Source of the DNA: Enoplolaimus lenunculus
Lineage: Eukaryota > Nematoda > Enoplea > Enoplida > Thoracostomopsidae
Reading direction: 5' to 3'
NCBI GenBank assembly: GCA_030248215.1
Contig: JASANG010002747.1
Coordinates: 80,502-144,501, forward strand
Length of the DNA: 64,000 bases
Positions 25,201 to 37,285 of this stretch are shown here, piece after piece. The notes below the pieces were generated by a model, which made no database searches, was not told the DNA's origin, and saw only the letters and a program-made list of their open reading frames with translations. Position numbers and translations under genes: made by a program. Positions within the stretch are counted from its first letter, which is position 1. Every line of letters begins with the position of its first letter.

Positions 25201-26500
25201 AGGATCTCGACACGGATGACGTGATGATACTGGACGCAATTGAAACAATCTACGTTTGGGTTGGGATCGATGCAAACGATAAGGAAAAGAAGCACGCGTA
25301 TGACACTGCTCAAGTAAACGTCTTTCCATGGAAGGGATCAAACATCACCGCCAGGGATGGAGTCAAACATTCATTTCGGGAGGGTATAAACACCATTTCA
25401 ATGTTGTTTTCACAGCCGAGCGTTGTGAACTTGAAAATTTCTAAAATTCTAATATCCAGCACGTTTGCCTTTTCATTGTTTTTCCAATATTTCAGCGAGG
25501 GTATACACTTCTCTACTATACTTTGTTTACGATTTTGCCAGCAAAACTTGAACGCTCAAACCAGAGTGTGCTCTTGTACCCTGTGTAACTGTTTGACGGT
25601 ATATACACGTCTAACACTGCACACTGTGAAATAATTCACATGAACAGTTTAGATCAATGTAAAATATAGCATACAATACGCAGGGAAAAGTTTAAGTTTA
25701 CGTGAAAAAATGTATTTTTGACGCATTTGTTACAGAAATACGTTAACACAGACGCTGTACCGCGTCCGCATCACGTTGGACTGGTCACAATTCAACAAGG
25801 CAGTGAACCAGAAGAATTTCGGCGATTTTTCAACGACTGGGACTTGACCAAATTTGGGGTGAGCAATATTTTTAGTATGATATGGTACAAAATACGCAAT
25901 GTGCCGACAGTATTCTCGCCGATAACGTATTAGACTTTTGTACAGCTTCCCTGATACAGTGGCGGATACCGGTAATTTCTGACGGGAGGCACAATATACT
26001 GTGAAGACTTCGCTAGCGGTTTGAGCTGCAAGCCAAACAATTTTCGCCGCACATAGGCAAAAATCGTTTTATTACAAAAAAATTGTGATGGGGGCGGTCT
26101 CATCGCCCCCTTTCTCTATTCGCCACAGCCCCATACTTCTAAGCTGACGTTCGATATATTTTGCCCGATAATCCAGAAGCACGGGCGTTGCCAGAAAATT
26201 CAAACGAGTGTAGTGAGCGATACAATTGCTTTAAACGCTTATTCGAAAGCGCTGAAAGCGGTTTTATCAGTACGAGTTTGTATGTTTCGTTTTTTAATTC
26301 CAGAAGCGTTCAGTGGAAGATGCAATCAGAAGAGTGACGTCAGCATAACATTCAAATAAGCTACAATCTTAATGAGGCGGTGGGCACCAAACATGGCCTC
26401 ATGCTATCCGTATACTAGACATACTGGTCTTTTTGGATAATTAAAATCTAAGTTTACGATCGTTTCTTCACAGCCGACCATATTCATGAACCGAAGCTAA
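16273..26500 (+). CDS. gsnl-1: Four-domain gelsolin-like actin-regulating protein
   Basis: Fifteen exons join in phase into about 463 residues: 16273-16347, 17284-17358, 17837-17893, 19023-19153, 19806-19911, 20714-20824, 21341-21407, 22189-22324, 22822-22900, 23474-23572, 24201-24311, 24431-24514, 25203-25313, 25736-25858 and, less surely, 26474-26500. The chosen ATG gives [14 protein letters not shown] just after a TTTTCAG acceptor, which could serve spliced-leader addition. Domain 1 shows [21 protein letters not shown] and DIHFWLG; KYLKGG follows. Domain 2 has [16 protein letters not shown], then SERAGRG. Domain 3 has VSDASGKM and [19 protein letters not shown]. The last domain has [20 protein letters not shown] and IYVWVGID, most like gelsolin domain 6. 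The family severs and caps actin filaments in the cytosol, usually with Ca2+ control; the conserved GD/DD positions fit type-2 Ca2+ sites. The four-domain layout recalls nematode GSNL-1. The short final exon (PTIFMNRS, stop) rests on one good acceptor. Confidence 0.92.
16706..17216 (+). repeat. 74-bp minisatellite carrying seven TGACGTCA sites
   Basis: Seven tandem units of about 74 bp, each running from AAAATAATTTGATCC to CCGCC(A/G)CCACCC, lie in intron 1 of the gelsolin gene. Each unit holds the full CRE palindrome TGACGTCA, at 16760, 16834, 16908, 16982, 17056, 17130 and 17200. The last unit has a small deletion. CRE is the site bound by CREB/ATF bZIP factors, so the array could act as an intronic enhancer. 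That role is inferred only. Confidence 0.9.
18335..18505. repeat. Dispersed repeat with pyrimidine-rich core
   Basis: This gelsolin-intron stretch reads 'agcctcccccctggaaaaattt' through 'cccctagcacggtgatc'. A diverged relative lies at about 42210-42345 ('gagccttttggaaaaatctgg' to 'ccccctagtacagtaatc'), with the same order of landmarks. No termini were recognised. Confidence 0.5.
20034..20162. mobile_element. Short insertion between 12-bp direct repeats
   Basis: GCCATATATCCC occurs at 20034-20045 and again at 20151-20162 in gelsolin intron 5. Between them is a segment that starts CAGTGCCGGATCCAGGATCT and ends in A-rich and then G-rich homopolymer. The start matches the inverted end of the element at 36187-36367. 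The direct repeats look like a target-site duplication, though 12 bp is longer than the 8 bp expected for hAT elements. Confidence 0.5.
23846..24111. repeat. Perfect 133-bp tandem duplication in a gelsolin intron
   Basis: The segment starting AGCTGCCGCAGTTTGCTTGT at 23846 is repeated at 23979 and I saw no difference over the whole unit. It lies between exons 23474-23572 and 24201-24311. Identity suggests a recent duplication or an assembly artefact. Confidence 0.9.
24697..24890. mobile_element. Fold-back MITE in a gelsolin intron
   Basis: The left end TATGTATGTCGTAGGCCAAT is matched by the inverse of the right end (ATTGGCCCACGACAGATACATA). Inside, GGCCAAACTGCTA and TAGCAGTTTGGCC form a second nested hairpin around 24752-24783. 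The near-perfect stem and small size fit a fold-back or MITE element. No target duplication was recognised. Confidence 0.75.
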
Positions 26501-29500
26501 ATTCAATTCATCGCGACACAAATTGGTTTCTATATTTTTAATCTATATGTCAACTTGTTCAAAAAAGTGCTTATGAAAGCAAGAGGGGGAGGAAACTGCA
26601 CGGAGCTAATGCTAGCTCCAGTGGTAAACCAACAGAGTCACAATTTTACTCACTATTTTTATAGCGTACAAGTTTTGCGTTACGCCTACTGGTTTCAAGC
26701 AAAATAGCAACATTTCACAGTTCAATTGACGCTTGCTGTTTCACTTCAATAATATGTGCTGTTCAATTATTTTAATTTCAATAAATCCATATATTATATA
26801 TACATATATAGGACTAGAAATCAAGGTCGTTCCAACATTTAATTTCGTAAAAAAATAGGTATATTACGCCAGGGTTGTGCTTAATAATTTCGTGGTCCAC
26901 GTTTGGTACCAACATATTTCGAAATGACTACTGTTTAATGCAAGTAGTAGTATTTTGATTCTACATTTTTTTATTGCAATGTCTCGCATCCGCAACAATT
27001 CTGATATAAAGATGATATTTAACACACATTTTTAAATAAAATGAACAATGTTGCTTTTAGAAAAAACGACACTGTCAAAACTACAAATAACAGATTATGA
27101 GTACATCCGAATAAGTCGCTACCTCAGCCATGTTTAGCTTTTACCCAACAGAAAAACTTGAGCATTCTGGGTTTTTTTGGCTACGGTCCGAATTTATGTT
27201 TTCGATACTCAATATAAATAAAGCTAAAAATTACATTTTTATATAAACCCGCTATTAAATACTACTTTACGATTGAGACATAATGAACCTACATAAGCTA
27301 TAATGTTAAAAATTTAAAATGTGAGTTGAAAGTGTACAAGTGTCGTGCCACCTATCACTGTGGGCAGGCTTCTAACCTGATTTATTTTATTACTGAGCAA
27401 AAAAGCAAATATATTAAAATCATTTTGTCAAAGTAAACTATTTCACATATACATTTGAAACAAAAACAGACCAAAAACAATTAAAAATTTAAGTGACAAC
27501 ACAATAATTTAAATCTAAAGTTTAAATATAACAGGTACAAAAGACAATGTCAAGCATATGTACACTAATATCACAGACAGTTGTTTTGGTAGGTACAATA
27601 CTTAAAAACAAAGGGTCGATTGTGACTATTCAGACAAGAGCATGCAAATTTAATTGAAAATTATGCGCCTTGTTTGCACTGTCGCAAGTTGCTTATTGAG
27701 TCTACTCAACGCAATTTTAGTACAGAAATGGTTATTTTTTGCACAATTTACGTAGTTTCTATTGAAAAACGACAACGTTTTGAGAATATAAACTAAACAT
27801 AGCATAATTCAAACGTAAATACTGTCTTGGATACACAGAATGCGTCATGTTGCATACTTTTGTCTAAAGAGCGTGCCTGCACTATTGAATTAAACAAATG
27901 AATCAACAAAAATATATATGCAATTATCGCAAGCAAATAACCGGCACAAGAAAGAATATGTATGTTATCAGAGCCACACAAAGAGGTCACCTGTGAAGTC
28001 TTTTACTGGAGAATTTTCGACGCACGTACACTCTCGCAAAAGTAAAATCATGACAAATTTAGTCATTGTCGTAAAATTTTGCGCTGCTATGGCGGTGAAA
28101 AATTTGAAATAAACCAATGCTTGATTGCGAGTTTTACAAATTTTCCAACTGACATCACATTGTTTTTATAAATTTTAGCAAGCCAAAAAATCCTGAAGCC
28201 ATCATTGCGTACAAGGCAACGGTATTTAACAATTATCGAGTGCATACAAGTTTATGTACTTTAAAATATTCACAAGCAACGTAATATGCTTGTCAGACAC
28301 GGTTTAACCATTGAGTTAATGCATCGGCCCAGGTTACTTTTAAAATAGGGCCGTCCCGGTTTCTGGTGGGTCTGTAAAAGAGTAGGCTTACATTCAAAAC
28401 TACATTTTTGCTTAGGCTTAGGCTTAGGCTTAGGAACACGCTTTTGCAACGCTTAAGCTTAGGCTTAGGAACACGATTGATAAACTACAGTGGCCCTAAA
28501 AGTAACACTGCCCCATGCATTTAAGGGCAAAGAGTGCCACACCATATGCAAGGTATAACCCGACGAATCCACCTTATCAGCAGTGACACACGCTAGTAAG
28601 CGGACCCACTTCCAATTTTGTATGGAACTCTGGAACTTAGGCTTGTGGAAATTTGCACCCCTGCCTGTTCCGACACTGAAGACCGATATTTTTCCGTACG
28701 AAGCTATGAATGAGGAATTTTACAGAATATAAAATAAATTGTGGCTTTTTACAAGATTTAAAGCTAAATTTCCACAGATTTGATGCTTAAAGCTTAAACG
28801 CTTTAGAATTGAGACCACCTTCGATTTACACCACGCGGCTGGGTCTTTCTCATTATAGCCCTGATTATTAAAACCGAACGATACAATCCAAAGAACTTTA
28901 AAGTAGACAAAATAGCCGAAAAACTAAAATTCTCGAAGTTTAATGAACAGTTTCATTATTTTTTGAGTATTTATAATGAGCCAAAACCAAGTTCATTTTA
29001 CGTTATACAATTCTTAAATCCTCGTAGAATGTGTTTACTCGGTAAAATATTCAAATTATGCACGGAAAAACGTTAACATTTTACAAATAAATTGCAAAAC
29101 ACAAAAGATCAGAGTCAGATCCAGAGAAGATGAGCGATCCACCTCTGCCCGAAAATCCTGGATGCGCCACTGCAAAAAATAGAACAGAAACAAAAGCTGC
29201 AAAGAAACACACACAAATACATTAGGTCAGACACTCACAAATACAAACCCACAAGGCACATTATGGGAATGCTTAAAAAGCAAAACGAAAAAAATGTGCG
29301 TGAAAAAATTTAAAACTGTGGAAATACAACAATCAGTGCAACTGCAATTATGGCATACGGTTAATCCCTTATGAGGCGAATTTATTTCTAAAACCGCCTG
29401 TCAGTTATTTTATTTTGCGGTCGTAAATAGACAGCCACATTTAAAAGAGCTTTCGCTTGTGTACGGAAGACACAAATATATACATAGCTAAAAAATCGCT

Positions 29501-29597
29501 AAAAAACTTAACCGATTTTTCCTTTCTAAAAGCGCTTTGGTTTAACATAAACTTGCCGTTCGTATCATAAATTTTTTACTTCGCAGGTTCAAAAGTT
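26501..29597. other. No recognised gene; gelsolin 3' flank
   Basis: A polyadenylation-type AATAAA lies at 26780-26785, about 280 bp past the proposed gelsolin stop. The rest is AT-rich. A short run of TTAGGC units is at about 28409-28432. No open frame here shows a known domain or flanking splice signals that extend it. Confidence 0.5.
26780..26785 (+). terminator. Candidate polyadenylation signal, gelsolin gene
   Basis: AATAAA downstream of the stop at 26498-26500. Position and strand fit; use is not proven. Confidence 0.4.
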
Positions 29598-29605
29598 GCA
29601 AGATC

Positions 29606-30682
29606 CAGGGTTGTTGGCCGGAAAAAATGTTTTTTTTCAATTTTTATCAATTTTTTCCCAGGGGGGTGGAAGAAAATGAAAAAAAATGGAAAAATATTAA
29701 ACATTTCTTAAATATGATTTGCAAGTAAATATGGTATAAAATAACGTTTTTAGATGACATGTAGCTAATTTTCATGCAACACATTAACGGTGACCGTGTG
29801 TATATGTCCACCAGGACATATTATATGTTCGAAAAAAGCGAAAATTGCGGCATATGAATATATGACTGGATTTCAGAATTGAAAATTTGCCACGAGATTC
29901 GATGTAAAACTACATATGCAACTTGTTCGGTTCACTCACCAGGTTTCGCCGACACTGGGGCCAAAGTTAGGGTGCTCAAAATTGGAAGCTTGCTTTTACC
30001 GTATGATTTAACACAAGAATACGTCTAGCTGCAATCTCGTTTCGCTCGCGAGGTTGCATCAATTGAGAGGCTTCGATGTCAGAAAGAACCCAAAAGTAAC
30101 TTGGGATTTAATATATACTTACAAAAAACAAGCGTGACTTGTTTAGCTCGCTCCACTCATGAGTTTCTGATGTTCCGATGACCTCCTCCGGTTATTCCTT
30201 GCCCAAACTTAAATTTTTAAAAATCGAATTTTAAGGTCCCAAATTCCTCCACTGGACTCAAAATGTTTTTTTTTGAAAAATTGTACAAATTATATACCAT
30301 TTGACACAGGTTACGGAGCTAAGACGAATATTGTTAAACATTTTCCAATCAGACGTCTGTCTAACGAGTCAGTGACATATAATTTATCCAACTTATCGAA
30401 AAAATATTTTTAGGTCCCAGGGGGCTGACCTTGTGCCCTTAAAAATCGGATTTTTTGAAAATTCAGATTTGGGAATGGAATGATCAGAGGATGTCATCAG
30501 AAGCTCCAATATGCAAAAACTTTCAACATGCAAATATTTTTGGTCAAACGACGGCTAAGGGTGGGCTAACCGATTACTCAGACAAAGAATGAATTTTTTC
30601 CATTTTTTTCATTTTTTTCGAGAAAAAAATGGAAAAATTCATTTTTCTCCGGTCATAATTTTTTCCGAAAAAAACAACCCTG
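29606..30682. mobile_element. hAT-like element, 1.08 kb, non-coding
   Basis: The ends are CAGGGTTGTT and AACAACCCTG, with inner inverted homology (GGCCGGAAAAAATG against the ttttttccgg side). The flanking octamers GCAAGATC (29598-29605) and GCAAGACC (30683-30690) match at seven of eight positions. The interior has many A/T homopolymers and no long frame, so it is a non-autonomous hAT derivative. Confidence 0.75.
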
Positions 30683-30690
30683 GCAAGACC

Positions 30691-33600
30691 TATAAACTAC
30701 TAGTGATACGATTGTATGTAAAACAAAAACCGAATATGAGCTGAAAACAGAAACGGCCACACGACACAGTATGAAACCCTGTTCATAAGTGCAGCTTTTT
30801 GCAGCGCTAACTTTCAACTACAAAATGTACGCTCAAGCTTTTGCAGACAGAACTTGTACTCAGAGTTTGCAACTACTCGTTTAATAGTTAAGAATTTTTA
30901 AGGAAAAGTGATATAAACTTGTAGCTGTAAATTGTAACTGCAAAAAGTTGTACGTGTAAACTACAGCTTCAAGTTTTCGCTGCAAAAACTTGCACTTCTG
31001 AATAGGGTTGCGCAGAAAAATAATATGACACACATAAACATCGATTATCCATATTAATATAAAAGAAATATACAATTATTGCATTGAAAGTACGACACGC
31101 TTTTGGGACATCTATGTAATAAATGCGCACATAGTTGTTAATAATGGTCCACCTACCCCCTTAGGACTAGTGTCAAAAACGATGCTATAACCAGGGCTTG
31201 ATGACAACACACGCCGTCTACTTACATAGCCGGTTTTGTCCTGACAGTGTTCCAAGGCAGTAGGGACAAAAACGAGTAGCTCGTAGTAACTACTGACGAA
31301 AGGTAGGTTCTCGCTACAGCTTTGTTTCTGCGAAATAGTTCTTAATTTCTTTGTGCATAGATTCTGCTGTAAAACAATAGCTTCTTATAGCGTACGGACG
31401 TTTATGCTCCGGGTATACTGTGGCCGTAGCGACTTTAGAGATCCTGTAAGCAGAATGTCTGTCGTCTGTGTTGTCTAAGAGAGTTTCTGAAAATGACATA
31501 GGCCGTTACCCAGATCTGGACAATTTTTACAGTAATGCGCGCACTATTACGTGGGTGACCCATTTAATGTTATATGCTGTACCATAAGAACACGGTCTAC
31601 GATTATTTAGCAAAAAGCACGACCTTAATTACATTGCAGCAGAATATTTACATATAATAATCCTCAATTAGAGGATCCTCAAAAGCTACATATCTGATAT
31701 CCACCACATGGGTATGTGATGTCAAATACCTGCGCAAATTAGAAACCTTATAAACCTTATGCCGTTCAAAGTTACAAGACCTATCACGTACTGGCAATAC
31801 ATGCTACAGCGATCTAGGAATACAGGCATTGATCAAACCAGGATCTCTGCAGACTAAACACTTTGAACATACATATTCTCAAACTCTGACCCTATACTAT
31901 CAGCAACAAATGTATGATATAAATAGCGCTCCAATTAAAAATTTTTTAATTACATTTTAACAAAAATAAAAGAAACGCACACAACTGGCAATTTTTAGCA
32001 AAAATGTCGCTTTGTCAACTTCCCCAAGATTAAGTCAATACGTTTCGCATAAACACTAACCAGTTCTCACAGCATCATTCACCTGTACCACACCGCTGAA
32101 ATGTAACACGCCCTTAAATGTTACTGAAATTGCTTACGCCGCAACCACTTGTTTCTCTAACTACTTCTTTTTCTTCACTATTGTTTCTCTAACTACTTCT
32201 TTTTCTTCACTAGTTATTCCAGTCGCGAACACTTTCTAGTAGTTCTCCAAATGCCTCTATATCTTTCGTTCCTTTGCAAAAGTTACAGCTCATGATTGCA
32301 TATTTGGCGTTCCAATAATACTCTTTCCACCATAATCAACCGTTTAAAGTTGAGCGTTTCAATAATTCATTTTTTCTTGCGTTAAATTTAATAATTAGAC
32401 GTCAATTGAAATGAAAGTTGCGGCAAGATGAAGATGTGACGGCCGTAAGGAGCGGAAAAGAAGTTTATTTACAAGCTATTTTTAAGGGTCCGAATTAGTG
32501 GTCCCATTTTTGTTAAAATTACTGTTAAATACTAATTTCATTTATTGCAATAGTTGCATTGCAGTGACATATTTTATTTCATATTTATTAATTTGTTGGA
32601 ACTATAAAAACAACGTTGTTTGGGCATCGTTCCAGCTAGTTTTTGCACGTAAGGAAACATGGTGGTTGTAATTATTCAATTGCCTTAACGATAATGAAAA
32701 TTCTGGCTCGCTACAGCAAACAATTTTAGCTTTAGATTTGGTCTGCTGTGTGATACTTTCGACGACCGAAATAAAATTCTGCCTATGTTCGCACACTTGA
32801 AAGCATTGATCAACTATAGTAATCAATATAATTAAAGCTGAAATGTCCCACATAGGTATTTTGGGCAAGTTTCCAGGATTACTTTGTTTATAATATTTTT
32901 AGAATACAAGCGAGGTTGTGCTGTGAAAAGAAACTTTACCGGCAGATTGTTGTGCTTTCGCCAGCTTTTGCGCATTGCACGAAACCGGTTGACTAGTATT
33001 TTTATGCCCTAAAATAAAATGTTATCTAGCATGGTTTCTTTCTCTGTTCTTCTGTGTAGTAACGTACCGAGAAACTTTGACTGAGGGGCCGCATTCCCTT
33101 TGGTTTCCACCGAAAAGCAAACGGAAAATCCTTTGCCAGAACGAATGGCAAATGTTTGTTGGGATTTATGAGGTTAGTCACACATCTTTAATTGGCTCCA
33201 AGATCAATTTCAGAGTACTCTTTTAGGTCCTTGAACTTTGGCAGTTTGGGTATCTGGATCACGATGAATCGTTCACTATCGTCTTTTACCCTAGAACAAA
33301 ACTTCAGTTCGATGTCTGTGGGGAATTTTTGTATATATAAAATATTTCTAGGCACTAGGAGTCGAAACAGAGTGAGTGAAGGCTCGAAGCCAGAATTTAG
33401 GTTGAGCTTTGACGAATTCGCGAGCGAACCGAGTGAGAAGCGATACATTGTTTCAGTATTATATCTCTCTGTAACAGTCTCAAAACATCTCGTGATTTAT
33501 GAAGCGCGGGTCACTAAACCACCAAACCGAACCCACGTGGTCTAGAGATTATGCCATTGTGAAGCTTTGCACGATTTTTATTACTACTATATTTAGTTTT

Positions 33601-36186
33601 GAGCTGGTCCGGTTGGAGAATATGACTTTGATGCCTACCTTTGAACAGGGCCGCAGGCAAAATATTTTCGAAAATTGATTACTGAAAAACATCACGAGCG
33701 AAGCAAGCGAGAAACTATACGTAATTTTTGTATCTAATGGGTACGAACCTGGTATTGTGGACAATAGATCAAGGTCAATTGTTCTAAAAATTATCCTCAG
33801 ATTTCATATGTGAGAAATATTATATCCATATAATTTGATGTCATTGACGTGGTAATTCTAATTTCGTAATTTAAGTCACAGGTTGAAGGTTTATTTTTGT
33901 TGTAATGCAGTAAAAACAAAAGCAATTTCAGCAACAACAAGAGATCGGGAGATTGACGAAATATACAAAAGATCAGGAAAAAAGGGGAAATATACCCGCC
34001 ACAAAATTACTGGAAAAACTCGATAAAGATCTAAAAAGATTTTCGTGCTCGCTGGGTTCGAAATAAAATCCTGGCAATGCTGCTGTTCAGCACCGCTGCG
34101 TTAAGCATAGGCCAACTTTAAAGCACAATATCTGTAATATTTACTGGAATCTAGTTGCCGTTATAAGGCTGGTTAGTTGCCAACCAGGACAAATACATAT
34201 TAAAGACACGAAATCTGAAAACAGATAATTTCAATGAAATTGTCGTTTGGCGGTGAGGCCAAACTGTTAAGCCAAAATCATACATAACCAGTGTGGTACC
34301 CGAACCCAAATAGAACCAGCATGATTCTAGATATACAAACCTGAAAATCAGCTTAGCAACCGGTGCTTAACAATAGACAGCAATGGGAAAAACCTAATGT
34401 TCTCTACTACTATATCACTACTATCTTCCATGGTTTAATACATCACTGCCTACTTAATAAATAGTATTGTTACTGAGAGGAACACCCTATAACCGCCATT
34501 CCCTTTTAGAGTCGTATATAGGGGGGATATAAATTCCCTGAAAGCTTTTATAGAGACGAGAAAAAGACACGTTTTCAAGCTTCAGATTTTACCTGCTGCA
34601 CCCCAGAGGTAAAAAAAAATTTCTCGTTCGCTACAGTCACTTGTACATAACTGCTATGTAAAAAGTTATGAGTTAGCTAAATGAAATACTTAGTAACTGC
34701 GCCGCTATTGCGTCTCAGTTGAATTAGCTTTTACGAGTAGCCCAGATTTTCATTTCAGAAGGCACACAACCATTGTTTATATGTATACAGCCCGTAAACA
34801 CCAAGAGTTGTTAATAGAGACGGCAAGAATATTTAGGTTAACAATACATTTGTTGGCACTTTTACTGTCTTGAGGCTTGGAGGCTCCATGTAGTGTGATA
34901 CAGTACGGTATACTGCACATTGCTCGCGTATTATCATATAACTTGGAACGGTACCACACGACTCTGTACATTTCCTCAATGGTGAAACACATTGACTGTG
35001 AATATATGTATTTTGTGTAAATAAATCAGTTATACTCAGCTAGCATTCAGTGGCGTCCGAACAGGGTACATTGGGGGGCCGTATCCCACCCTAAAAAATT
35101 CAGCTGGTGCTCCCAAAAATGTGCTCAAATGTAAATAATCTTGAATTACAATTGTAGGGTGCTTATCAAAATTATTCGGTGCTCCCAAATAAAATTTTCT
35201 GCAGACGCCTGTGCATATATTAGTAGAAATATATTTTTTCAAAGCCACTAGACGATCCATGGCGTTTTTTGCCCCCCCTTTCTAGTATCAGAACATGGTT
35301 TTGGTGTGTGAGAAATCAAAGCCCTCGAAAGGTGTTAATTTAGAAATATTTAGCCATGTTTACTCTTTAACGAACAATAACTTGTGGCTTGTAATGATAA
35401 ATCTTAGTACAGAAACAGACTTGTCCAAAATGTCGCCGTTCACACGAGTAGGTGTGGCCTTCGAGCAGAGCAGTACCCATACGGCAATGGAACGTTTCAA
35501 ATGAGTTCGAAAATATTTATTCAGTAATAAATCAATTTTACCAAGGTAAATTGATTTGTGCAAAAAAATGTCGTGAGTTCAAACTCCCCGCGCACCTGTC
35601 TTTTAAGCTGCTTAATTAAAATCGTCTGAAGTTTTCCACCGACACTATATGGGTTCACAAGAACACAATTGATGTAATTTTGTACCCCCATACTTCGATA
35701 TTGCACAATTTTGCCAATCGCGATTATCATGATCGACTTTTTTTGACCCCTAGTTGTATCCACGCCATATTTTTTTCAACTATTTAACGATAAAACACGC
35801 TCTAAGCTTACCGTGAACAATTTGTATCTCAAAATTTGGGCTTGACACAGCCAATTGGGTGAATATATGAATAAACCGCAACGCCCTACTGGATCCACCA
35901 CGCTTTAGCTCCGTAAAGTTATCGGCTGTATAGCTCTTCAAACAAACTGCAACCTACGCCATTGATGACATAAAGTAATTAGTCAAATTTTGCCTGGTTT
36001 GCAAAATTACCAATTGGGTTACAAGGACACATCAAAGTACAACCATGACATTCAATCTCAGTATATTAACAAAACAAACATTTTACACAATTGTTTTGTT
36101 ACAAAACATCATAACATATAAAAACAACGATGTATAACATATGAATGCTTTGTAACATCGTGTATTGGCGAGGAAAGGTCAGTATT
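30691..36186. other. No recognised gene
   Basis: A 5.5-kb AT-rich stretch. Minor structure: a 32-bp tandem duplication at about 32149-32212 (ttgtttctctaactacttct core). 'ttaaagctg(a/g)(a/t)' segments near 32830 and 36722, also present at 3735, suggest another dispersed family. Open frames near 33190-33545 on both strands have no recognised domain. Confidence 0.45.
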
Positions 36187-36367
36187 CAATGGCGGATCCA
36201 TGGGAGGCCACCCCGGCCGTGCCCCCCCCCCCCCCAACAGCATCTCGACAAAAATTTATATAGCAATTTTATGACAATAGTTCATGGTTTGTGTGCAGGT
36301 CAAAAGTAAGTTTATTACCTGTGAAATTTTGCCCCCCCCCCATTTTGAGATCCTGGATTCGCCACTG
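36187..36367. mobile_element. Small hAT-like MITE with poly-C tracts
   Basis: Starts CAATGGCGGATCCATGG and ends with the inverse of CAGTGGCGAATCCAGG. Flanking octamers are TCAGTATT and CCAATATT (six of eight matching). Two runs of nine or more C lie inside. Part of the same sequence is at 20046-20150, in opposite sense. Confidence 0.55.
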
Positions 36368-37285
36368 CCAATATTCACCGTGATGCAATGGGTAGCACTG
36401 ATCCCCATTGCCGGCGGAAGCGCCTCCAAACCTTCAATTGAGGGGCCCCCGACTTTTGGGGGGGGCACACTATGGTAAACTGCAATTTTTCCGCTGACCA
36501 CGAGGATTTAGAGTTGTAAAACATGTTATTGGGGGCCTCTCGGACTTGTTCTGTGGGGCCGACTATCTTATAGCCGGCCCTGCTGATACCTTCCTTGCTT
36601 GAGTGTCTGGTAAACTTCTCACGTGGTATAAACACTTTCATTTTCAACTGTAGATTGTCTCAACAACGAGTTAGTGTTTAGTCGCAAGTGTTTTGGGTCG
36701 AATTATAGCACATCTATATATTAAAGCTGGTACGGCCCGCATACGTATTTTGTGCAACTTTCCAGTACAAGTACACAAATTTACAGACAGTAAAATTCTG
36801 TAAGTTTAAAGTGTGGGTTAACGCATGCCTTTGTTGATTGTGAAATCGCGTGAAACCACAGCACTTTAGGGAAAGTTGCCTATGTGCAACTGCGACTTCC
36901 AGTAAATATACATAAATAACACAACACCGGGGCCATTTGCGGTTAACAATGGTTCGCTTTAAGAACTATCGACATATGTAGTTTGTATCTTGTAATTTTT
37001 GCTGCAGGACAAAATTACGACGTTTATACGGTTACATATTTATCTATTTTTTCTATGTTTAAATTTTTATTTGTGATACAAGAATTTGAAATTTTCCTGT
37101 TTTGAAAGCCACATTTTTATGACAAACTTCAGCGGTATAGATTTTGATTTGTTTACAAGTACAGTGTTAGCTTTCCAATCTTTTTTTCTAAAATCCCAGA
37201 CAAGGCAGTTTTGCAGCAATTATTTTTTCACTGTTTAATCACAGACCAAAACATGCGATCTGAAATGGTTATATCGTTTTTCGGG

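Noticed and set aside
33188-33545. Overlapping ORFs on both strands (86 and 117 codons)
   Set aside because: No recognised motif, no supporting splice sites, and both strands open in AT-rich DNA.
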